A stretch of DNA of 6,128 bases from Helicobacteraceae bacterium (GTDB taxonomy: Bacteria > Campylobacterota > Campylobacteria > Campylobacterales > Sulfurimonadaceae), in NCBI GenBank assembly GCA_027083665.1, contig JALWNV010000091.1:1-6128 (forward strand). The letters run 5' to 3'. The position numbers were made by a program, and so were the translations under genes. Within the stretch, counting starts at the first letter, position 1, and every line of letters begins with the position of its first letter. This document shows positions 1-5,172 of the stretch, one piece after another. The notes beneath the pieces are model-generated. The model had not been told where the DNA came from, did not search any database, and was given only the letters and a program-made list of their open reading frames with translations.

Positions 1-60
1 AACGCTGCCTCTCAATCCAGGGTCAGGACCGGAAAACAGAAATATTCGCCTTTCGAAAAG
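1..60. other. Window edge, no gene recognised
   Basis: Short flank downstream of lipA. Short frames stay open on both strands but none shows a recognisable protein or a start codon with a ribosome-binding site. The minus strand has a small palindrome (TTTCGAAA) just after the lipA stop, but no following T-run, so I do not call it a terminator. The 3' end of a neighbouring gene could lie here; the window is too short to tell. Confidence 0.5.
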
Positions 61-918
61 CTATTTCAGATACTCCTCCGCCATATAGCTGCTGCGGGTA
101 TAGGGCGAGCTTTTGATATAGTCGAATCCCATTGCCATACCGATGTCGCGGAAGCGGTCGAAGCGTTCGGGCGGGATGAATTCGACGACGTCGGCATAGT
201 CTCTGCCGGGCGAGAGGTACTGCCCGATGCTCAGCAGCCGGCAGTCATGTGCGAGCAGGTCGCGCAGCAGCTGCGTCACCTCCGCTTCACGTTCGCCGAG
301 TCCCAGCATAATCGCGCTTTTGGTACGCAGCTGCGGATTGAGTTCATGGAGTTTTTTCAGCACGCGCAGGGAGCGGTCGTATTTCGCCCCTTTGCGGATA
401 GCGTAGAGCCGCGGCACCGTCTCGAGGTTGTGCCCGACGATCTCCGCGCCGCTGTGCGCGACGGTATGCAGCGCCGCTTCGTTCTCCTGCAGGTCGGGGA
501 TAAGCAGTTCGACGACGATGCGCTCATCGAGTGCCTTGATTGCCGCCACTGTCGCGGCGAAGTGTGCCGCCCCGCCGTCACGAAGGTCGTCGCGGGTCGG
601 GCTGGTGATGACGACGTGGCGCAGTCCCATGGCGGCAACGGACTCGGCGACGTGCGCCGGTTCGTCCGGGTCAGGCGGCAGGGGGACGTCCTTGGGGACG
701 CTACAAAATGTGCAGCGGCGGGTGCAGCGGTTGCCGAGGATCAGAAACGTCGCCTGACGTCGCGAGAAGCATTCGCCGATATTGGGGCACATCGCTTCCT
801 GGCAGACGGTGTGCAGCTTCCCTTTGGCGATAATCTCCTCGACCTCGCGCAGGTGTGAGAGCGAAATGCGTTTTCGCAGCCATTTCGGTTTGCTAAAGGG
901 GATCGTTTCCGTGGACAT
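61..918 (-). CDS. lipA: Lipoyl synthase LipA (radical SAM)
   Basis: LipA inserts two sulfur atoms at C6 and C8 of an octanoyl chain attached to a carrier-domain lysine, making the lipoyl cofactor of 2-oxo acid dehydrogenases and the glycine cleavage H protein. It acts in the cytoplasm. Seen in the 285-residue translation: the LipA-specific auxiliary cluster motif CX4CX5C (Cys39, Cys44, Cys50, in LHTVCQEAMCPNIGEC), the radical-SAM motif CX3CX2C (Cys65, Cys69, Cys72), and the C-terminal RSSY motif (275-278) that supplies the serine ligand of the auxiliary cluster. Length is near the usual 290-320 residues. The ATG at 918 has a strong GGAGG six bases upstream (925-929), inside the end of the ligase-family gene, which it overlaps by 26 bases. 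The two are therefore likely co-transcribed and translationally coupled. E2 encoded nearby is an obvious substrate. Confidence 0.97.
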   Translation of the reverse strand: MSTETIPFSKPKWLRKRISLSHLREVEEIIAKGKLHTVCQEAMCPNIGECFSRRQATFLILGNRCTRRCTFCSVPKDVPLPPDPDEPAHVAESVAAMGLRHVVITSPTRDDLRDGGAAHFAATVAAIKALDERIVVELLIPDLQENEAALHTVAHSGAEIVGHNLETVPRLYAIRKGAKYDRSLRVLKKLHELNPQLRTKSAIMLGLGEREAEVTQLLRDLLAHDCRLLSIGQYLSPGRDYADVVEFIPPERFDRFRDIGMAMGFDYIKSSPYTRSSYMAEEYLK

Positions 919-1675
919 TCCAGGCCTCCGTGGTATATTTTTTTACATAAAGCTGCCGGGCGAGTGCCGATTCGCGTTCGTTCAGAGTGCTTGGGAGGAG
1001 CTTTGCGCCGAATGTATTGCCGAAAGCATCCGCTACTGCCGATGTCAGGGCTTCCGGCGAGAGGTTGATTCGGGCATCGGTGAGGCAGAATGCTTCATCG
1101 AGACCGGAATCCTTACGAAAAAACGGTGCGTAAAAGGCCCGGTCGATCGAGAGCGGGACCGTGCCGTGCTGCAGCATGGCTTCACGGGTATGGCGCTGGG
1201 CGTTGCCGCCGATTTTCCTGCCGCCGATGACGATATCGTAGCGCTCTTTTCCCGCGAGACAGACATCGCCGCCGCGGGTGGAAGCCGTATTGTTCGACAA
1301 AGCCGCCTCGAGGCCGAGACGGCGGTAGAGCGCGAGCAGAAAGCCGCAGAAGTAGCGGTAGCTTTCCCGTACGCCCCGTGTTTTGATCAACGTCTGCGGG
1401 ACGATCAGCGCGTAGGAAAGGTCGCCGCCGTGGACGAGGATCCCGCCGCCGGTCATCCGCCGCGTATACTGAAGCCCGCCGCCGTGAAGCGCTTCCGCGC
1501 TGAGCGTTGATGCGGGCTGCGAAAACCGTCCGAAACTCAGCGCGGGCTTTTCCCAGCGGTACAGCCGCAGGATCGGAAGGTTGTTTTCGGCAAACGAACG
1601 AAGCAGGGCTTCGTCCGCGGCCATATTCCAGGCTGCCGAACCCGTTCCGCTGTCGATAAACCGCCATTGCCCCAT
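893..1675 (-). CDS. Lipoate ligase / octanoyltransferase family protein, LipM-like
   Basis: Member of the biotin/lipoate ligase fold (LplA, LipB, LipM, LipL), which attaches octanoate or lipoate to the lysine of carrier domains. Seen in 260 residues: the acyl-binding motif RRMTGGGILVHGGDLSYAL (72-90), and GGRKIGGNAQ (151-160) with the conserved Lys154, followed by LQHGT (168-172). There is no C-terminal accessory domain as in the 338-residue E. coli LplA. Cys139 lies 15 residues before Lys154, where I recall the nucleophilic cysteine of LipM octanoyltransferases (about 280 residues). I therefore favour transfer of octanoyl from acyl carrier protein, which with the overlapping lipA would complete de novo lipoate synthesis. 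ATP-dependent lipoate ligase remains possible. The ATG at 1675 follows an AGAGG four bases upstream on this strand. First gene of a two-gene operon divergent from the dehydrogenase genes. Confidence 0.9.
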   Translation of the reverse strand: MGQWRFIDSGTGSAAWNMAADEALLRSFAENNLPILRLYRWEKPALSFGRFSQPASTLSAEALHGGGLQYTRRMTGGGILVHGGDLSYALIVPQTLIKTRGVRESYRYFCGFLLALYRRLGLEAALSNNTASTRGGDVCLAGKERYDIVIGGRKIGGNAQRHTREAMLQHGTVPLSIDRAFYAPFFRKDSGLDEAFCLTDARINLSPEALTSAVADAFGNTFGAKLLPSTLNERESALARQLYVKKYTTEAWNVHGNDPL

Positions 1676-1686
1676 TTCGCCTCTTT

Positions 1687-1718
1687 TTGCCGTTTATTTA
1701 ACAAGTTTGGATTATACT
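1687..1718 (+). promoter_or_regulatory. Putative promoter of the pdh operon
   Basis: The divergent region is markedly A+T-rich compared with its flanks. TATACT (1713-1718) matches the sigma-70 -10 consensus at five of six positions. The only -35-like sequence, TTGCCG (1687-1692), is 20 bases away, longer than ideal, so the -35 may be absent or weak. Transcription would start near 1725, leaving a leader of about 25 bases before ATG 1750, too short for a riboswitch. Confidence 0.4.
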
Positions 1719-1737
1719 GAGATTTTAGCAATGAAAA
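1711..1737 (-). promoter_or_regulatory. Putative promoter for the ligase-family gene and lipA
   Basis: Reading the minus strand, a perfect TATAAT lies at 1716-1711, about 35 bases before the ATG at 1675. A weak -35 match, TTTTCA (1737-1732), sits 15 bases upstream of it. Transcription would start near 1704, giving a leader of roughly 28 bases. The -10 overlaps the plus-strand one. Inferred from sequence only. Confidence 0.45.
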
Positions 1738-1741
1738 GGGG
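1736..1741 (+). promoter_or_regulatory. Ribosome-binding site fixing the E1-alpha start
   Basis: AAGGGG lies eight bases before ATG 1750. The in-frame GTG at 1741 begins inside this site and could not use it, so ATG 1750 is the better start. Confidence 0.7.
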
Positions 1742-1749
1742 TGACAGCG

Positions 1750-2721
1750 ATGAACAAGCTGCTCGCAGAAGAGATATATTACAACATGGTGCTTGGGCGT
1801 ACTTTCGAGCTTGCGGCCAAAGAACATTATATGGCGGGGGATATTTCCGGGTTTTTGCATCTGGATATCGGGCAGGAGGGGTTCAGCGTCGCGGCGATGA
1901 AGGCCTTTGAAAAAGGTGACGTCTTCACGACCTACCGTGAACACGTCATGGCGATCGCGCGGGGAATGGACCCCCGGGCCGTGATGGCGGAGCTGTTCGG
2001 CAAGGCAGGCGGCATCAGCCGCGGCCGCGGCGGTTCGATGCACCTGTTCGATCCGTCGCACTTTTTCTACGGCGGCGACGCCATCGTCGGCGGACAGATT
2101 CCCAATGCCGTGGGCTGTGCGTATGCCCGCAAATTTCAGGGCAGCGAGGATGGTGTAATGGTCATTTTCGGTGACGGGGCGAGCAACGGCGGCGCCTTTT
2201 TCGAGTCGCTCAATATCGCGAGCGCGCAGAAACTGCCGCTGCTGTTCGTGTGCGAGAACAACGGTTACGCGATCGGAACGAAGATCACCCGTGTCGCGCC
2301 CTTTGAAAAACAGGCGAAGAAGGCGGAGCCGTACATGATGACCAAAGAGGTCGACGGGATGGACGCGGTCGCGGTCTACGAGGCGGTCCGGGAGGCGCAG
2401 GAACTTATTCAGGCCGGTCACGGCCCCGTTTTCCTCGAGGCGATGACCTGCCGATACGAGGGGCATTCCATGAGTGATCCGGGGACCTACCGCAGCAAGG
2501 AAGAGATGGGCATCTGCAAATCCAAAGACGCAATCGAGCGGATGGAGTCGTACCTGAAAACGATGTACGGACTGACGGATACACAGCTTCAAGGCGTGCA
2601 GCGGCGGGCGCAGGCGACCGTGGACGACGCAGCGGCCTTTGCCGCGGCTGCAGCCGAACCGGAGCTCTCGGAACTTTTCGAGGATGTGTTTTGCAAGGAG
2701 CGTGTCAATGCTTCTTTCTGA
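1750..2721 (+). CDS. pdhA: Pyruvate dehydrogenase E1 component, alpha subunit
   Basis: Thiamine-diphosphate-binding half of the heterotetrameric E1, which decarboxylates the 2-oxo acid and passes the acyl group to the lipoyl arm of E2. Seen in 323 residues: HLDIGQEGF (37-45), YREH (62-65), the RGRGGSMH block (91-98), and the thiamine-diphosphate/Mg motif from GDG (141-143) to NN (170-171). The loop YEGHSMSDPGTYR (236-248) closely resembles the loop of mitochondrial PDH E1-alpha that carries the regulatory serines. Length is typical of split-E1 alpha subunits. Pyruvate is the likely substrate given the PDH-like motifs and the full E1-E2-E3 operon beside lipoate genes; acetoin dehydrogenase is the main alternative. 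First gene of the operon. Its last codons carry an AAGGAG and an ATG (2708) that overlap its stop, but E1-beta does not begin until 2871. Confidence 0.95.
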   Translation: MNKLLAEEIYYNMVLGRTFELAAKEHYMAGDISGFLHLDIGQEGFSVAAMKAFEKGDVFTTYREHVMAIARGMDPRAVMAELFGKAGGISRGRGGSMHLFDPSHFFYGGDAIVGGQIPNAVGCAYARKFQGSEDGVMVIFGDGASNGGAFFESLNIASAQKLPLLFVCENNGYAIGTKITRVAPFEKQAKKAEPYMMTKEVDGMDAVAVYEAVREAQELIQAGHGPVFLEAMTCRYEGHSMSDPGTYRSKEEMGICKSKDAIERMESYLKTMYGLTDTQLQGVQRRAQATVDDAAAFAAAAAEPELSELFEDVFCKERVNASF

Positions 2722-2884
2722 AACAATTGCCGCGACTGAGTGGCGGGCCCGCTGCCGATGGAGCGAAGCGGAATTTCGCAGGACGAAAGTCCGAGGACAA
2801 CGCGAACTCAGCGTTAGCGTAGTCGGAGGAATGACTTCCTCCGGCGTAATGAATAATAAAAGGAGTGCCGATGCTGTATCGTGA
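2708..2884 (+). CDS. Possible 58-codon frame bridging pdhA and pdhB
   Basis: The frame starts at an ATG seven bases after a good AAGGAG (2695-2700) within the end of pdhA. It overlaps the pdhA stop by 14 bases and the pdhB start by 14 bases, so it could couple translation across the spacer. The predicted peptide is Arg/Ser-rich (MLLSETIAATEW...), has no membrane segment, and matches no family I recognise. Most of it reads through hairpin-forming DNA, so the frame may be an accident of a structured or repeated element, or the relic of an older pdhB start. I give it low weight as a protein gene; its possible role in coupling does not depend on the peptide having a function. Confidence 0.2.
   Translation: MLLSETIAATEWRARCRWSEAEFRRTKVRGQRELSVSVVGGMTSSGVMNNKRSADAVS
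2726..2850 (+). other. Structured intergenic element, possible dispersed repeat or RNA element
   Basis: The pdhA-pdhB spacer holds a chain of inverted repeats. The outer ends pair imperfectly: ATT-GCCG (2726-2732) with CGGC (2842-2845) and AAT (2848-2850), with a two-base bulge. Inside are CGACT/AGTCG (2733-2737 with 2821-2825), the palindrome GCGGGCCCGC (2743-2752), GCGAA/TTCGC (2763-2767 with 2775-2779), GGAC-GAAA-GTCC with a GNRA tetraloop (2781-2792), AACGC/GCGTT (2799-2803 with 2811-2815), and an 8-bp hairpin at 2824-2843. Some of these compete, so not all can form together. The other gene junctions in this operon overlap, which makes the spacer stand out. A small non-autonomous repeat or an mRNA processing/stability element would fit. 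I recognise no named RNA family. Confidence 0.5.
2824..2843 (+). promoter_or_regulatory. Perfect 8-bp hairpin before pdhB
   Basis: CGGAGGAA (2824-2831) pairs perfectly with TTCCTCCG (2836-2843) around a TGAC loop, 16 bases before the pdhB ribosome-binding site. No U-run follows, so it is not a standard intrinsic terminator. It could block 3'-5' decay of the upstream mRNA segment or influence pdhB initiation; both are inferences. Confidence 0.45.
2860..2865 (+). promoter_or_regulatory. Ribosome-binding site fixing the E1-beta start
   Basis: AAGGAG lies five bases before ATG 2871. An in-frame GTG at 2865 overlaps the site and is therefore an unlikely start. Confidence 0.75.
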
Positions 2885-3848
2885 AGCGCTGAACAGGGCG
2901 ATCGACGAGACAATGGCGGCGGACGGGACGGTCGTCGTGCTCGGTGAGGATGTCGGTCTTTACGGGGGCAGCTACCGTGTGACGGAAGGGCTGGTCGCCA
3001 AATACGGCGAGGAGCGCCTGATCGATACACCGATCGCGGAGCTTTCCATCGTCGGCAATGCCGTGGGCATGGCGATGGCGGGGCTGCGGCCGGTCGCGGA
3101 GATCATGACGGCGAATTTTTCGCTGCTTGCGTTCGATCAGATCATCAATCACATGGCCAAATACCGTTATATGAGTGCGGGCAAGATCGCGCTGCCGATG
3201 GTCGTGCGCTTTCCGCAGGGAGTCAGCCGCCAGCTCGCCGCACAGCATTCCGAGAGCTACGAGCAGATGCTCAGCGCCGTGCCCGGGCTTATCGTGCTGG
3301 CCGCGGGAGACGTCAATTACGCCTACCATGCCCTCAAATATGCCATTATGAGCGACGATCCCGTCGTATTTATCGAGCACGAGCTGCTGTACAACAAAAA
3401 AGGCGAGGTCGATTTCGATGCCGATATCGACCCGTTCAAGGCACGGATCGTCAAGGAGGGCAGCGATATCACGATCGTCAGCTACCTCAAGATGGTCGAC
3501 GACGTGATGGAAGCGGTGCCGCAGGTCGAGAAAGAGCTTGGCAAAACCTGCGAGGTGGTCGACCTGTGTTCGCTCAATCCCGTCGATTACAAAACGCTGG
3601 AGGCGTCGCTGAAAAAAACGGGGCGGATTGTTGTCGTCGAAGAGGACCACAAAACAGGCGGCTACGGAGCGCAGATCACGAGCTGGGCGGCCGAAGAGAT
3701 GTTCTACAGTCTCGATGCGCCGCCGATTCGTATCGCGGGCGAGGACGTGCCGATCCCCTACAACCGTACACTTGAACTTGCAGCTATCCCGACACCGGAG
3801 AAGATCGCCAAACGCATTGCAGAGTGGGGTAAAACCAATGGACTATAA
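2871..3848 (+). CDS. pdhB: Pyruvate dehydrogenase E1 component, beta subunit
   Basis: Transketolase-like subunit that completes the E1 active site at the alpha/beta interface and contacts E2. Seen in 325 residues: GEDVGLYGG (25-33), the IDTPIAE motif (51-57) with the conserved Glu57 expected to activate the thiamine cofactor, RFPQGVSRQLAAQHSES (113-129) with the conserved His126, HELLYNKKGEV (170-180), and near the C-terminus EEDHKTGGYGAQI and VPIPYNRTLE. The length of about 325 residues is standard for this family. It follows pdhA after an unusually long 149-base spacer, and its own last codons overlap the start of E2 by 11 bases, pointing to coupled translation. The motifs alone do not separate pyruvate from acetoin or branched-chain 2-oxo acid dehydrogenases; the operon favours pyruvate. 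Confidence 0.95.
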   Translation: MLYREALNRAIDETMAADGTVVVLGEDVGLYGGSYRVTEGLVAKYGEERLIDTPIAELSIVGNAVGMAMAGLRPVAEIMTANFSLLAFDQIINHMAKYRYMSAGKIALPMVVRFPQGVSRQLAAQHSESYEQMLSAVPGLIVLAAGDVNYAYHALKYAIMSDDPVVFIEHELLYNKKGEVDFDADIDPFKARIVKEGSDITIVSYLKMVDDVMEAVPQVEKELGKTCEVVDLCSLNPVDYKTLEASLKKTGRIVVVEEDHKTGGYGAQITSWAAEEMFYSLDAPPIRIAGEDVPIPYNRTLELAAIPTPEKIAKRIAEWGKTNGL

Positions 3849-5172
3849 GGTCGTTATGCCGCGGCTGTCCGATTCGATGGACGAGGGGATGCTGGTTGAC
3901 TGGAAAATCCGGCCCGGAGACAGGGTCAAAAACGGTGACGTGATCGCAGAGGTCGAGAGCGACAAGGCTGTGATGGAGATCCAGACGTTCAAAAGCGGTG
4001 TCGTCAAGTCGCTGCTTGTCGATGCCGGTACGGTCGTGCCTGTCGGGACAGGTATCGCAGTGATCGATACGGATGCCGCCGGCGCTGCGGAAGCGGTACC
4101 GGCGGAAAAAGCGCCGGAAGCACAACACCCGGCGGCCGAAACGAAACCGGCAGAGGTCAAACCCGCACCGCAGCAGGCTGCGGATATGCCGAAACCGGCG
4201 GAGCCTCCCGAAACCGTAACGGTACCGTCTTCACCCGATATCATCGATATCATATTGGGCAAGGAGATTTCCGAAGCGATTCCTTCGTCGTTCTCCGGCG
4301 GCAGCGCCTCGCCGCGGGCCCGGGAGGCGGCTGCACGATACGGGCTCGATATCGATGCGCTTCAAAAAGAGGGGGTCTTGCCGGTCCCGGCGCACTTCGA
4401 CGATATCAAGCGCTACTATATCCGCCGCTATTTCACGCCCAAAGCGCTGGAACTGATCGCCAGGTATCATCTTTCGACCGATCTTTTCGAGTCGGGGAGA
4501 AAACATGACGAGGCCGAAGTGAAGCGCTATATCGAAACGCACGAGATCCCGCTGCCCGAACCGCTCGATATCGCGAAACGTTCGATGATCGCGATGCTGA
4601 ACGAAGCGGCGAAAAAACCGGTCTATCATATGAGCGATACCCTCGACGCCCGGCTGTTCGAGCGCTATGAAAGCAAAGAGGCGACGGTGACGGTCTGGCT
4701 GCTCAGGCTCTTCGCCGAAGCGATGATGCGCCACCGCTCTTTCCGCATGACGCTTGATACCGATACGGTGCAGGTCTGGCCCAATGCCGACATCTCTCTC
4801 GCAATGGCCGAAGGGGAGCTGCTTTATATGCCGGTCTTCAGGTCGCTGAACAAAAAAAGTGTCGCCGAAATCGCGCAGGAGCTGCAGCAGTACAAGTCAA
4901 AACTGAAAGCGCGGCGGCTGAGTCCGGACGACCTGACGGGTTCGACATTCGGTATCTCCAATCTCGGGATGACGGGTGTGGCGCAGTTCGATGCGATGAT
5001 CAACAAAAACGACTGTGCCATTGCGGCGATCGGTGCGCAGGCACAGGCGGGTATTGCGGTGACACTGACGGTCGACCACCGTATCGTCAACGGCTACCAG
5101 GCGGCGCTGTTCATGCAGGAGCTCAAGGCACTGGCGGTGGACGAGATGTTTTTCAAGGAGGCGGCGAAATGA
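3838..5172 (+). CDS. pdhC: Dihydrolipoamide acetyltransferase, E2 component
   Basis: E2 core of the complex; it transfers the acyl group from its lipoyl arm to CoA. Domains in 444 residues: one lipoyl domain (1-78) with the lipoylation site Lys43 in ESDKA; an Ala/Pro-rich flexible linker (about 81-130); two tandem subunit-binding-like segments (158-192 and 200-232); and the acyltransferase domain (about 240-444) with FGISNLGMTGVAQFDAMIN (371-389) and the active-site motif DHRIVNG (413-419, His414). The usual motif is HxxxDG; here Asp is Asn418. The start is ATG 3838 because the lipoyl domain begins there; the frame is open further upstream but overlaps pdhB. GGGG (3826-3829) is a modest ribosome-binding site, and overlap with the pdhB end suggests coupling. 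Could equally be named aceF by function. Confidence 0.95.
   Translation: MDYKVVMPRLSDSMDEGMLVDWKIRPGDRVKNGDVIAEVESDKAVMEIQTFKSGVVKSLLVDAGTVVPVGTGIAVIDTDAAGAAEAVPAEKAPEAQHPAAETKPAEVKPAPQQAADMPKPAEPPETVTVPSSPDIIDIILGKEISEAIPSSFSGGSASPRAREAAARYGLDIDALQKEGVLPVPAHFDDIKRYYIRRYFTPKALELIARYHLSTDLFESGRKHDEAEVKRYIETHEIPLPEPLDIAKRSMIAMLNEAAKKPVYHMSDTLDARLFERYESKEATVTVWLLRLFAEAMMRHRSFRMTLDTDTVQVWPNADISLAMAEGELLYMPVFRSLNKKSVAEIAQELQQYKSKLKARRLSPDDLTGSTFGISNLGMTGVAQFDAMINKNDCAIAAIGAQAQAGIAVTLTVDHRIVNGYQAALFMQELKALAVDEMFFKEAAK
5155..5161 (+). promoter_or_regulatory. Ribosome-binding site of the E3 gene inside E2
   Basis: AAGGAGG lies seven bases before ATG 5169, within the last codons of E2. With the ATGA stop/start overlap it supports strong coupled translation of E3. 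Confidence 0.75.

Noticed and set aside
782..1510. 242-codon plus-strand open frame opposite the ligase-family gene
   Set aside because: Shadow of the minus-strand gene, which carries the family motifs and a coupled junction with lipA.
1717..1722. CTGAGA resembling part of a thiamine riboswitch, tempting because E1 uses thiamine diphosphate
   Set aside because: It lies in the promoter region with a leader of only about 25 bases, and none of the other conserved riboswitch segments is present.
2761..2824. RNase P, tmRNA or a named riboswitch suggested by the GAAAGTCC-like segment
   Set aside because: The segment is far too short for RNase P or tmRNA and lacks their conserved cores; only the generic GNRA hairpin is shared.
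2824..2843. Intrinsic terminator between pdhA and pdhB
   Set aside because: The hairpin is strong but is followed by GCGTAATGAAT rather than a T-run, and the complex needs downstream expression.
1537..3030. 497-codon minus-strand open frame across pdhA and the spacer
   Set aside because: It is antisense to a gene with clear E1-alpha motifs, is Arg/His-rich, and matches no family; long shadow frames are common in G+C-rich coding DNA.
3628..3837. Upstream in-frame extension of E2 by 70 residues
   Set aside because: It overlaps conserved pdhB coding sequence in another frame, and the lipoyl domain begins naturally at ATG 3838.
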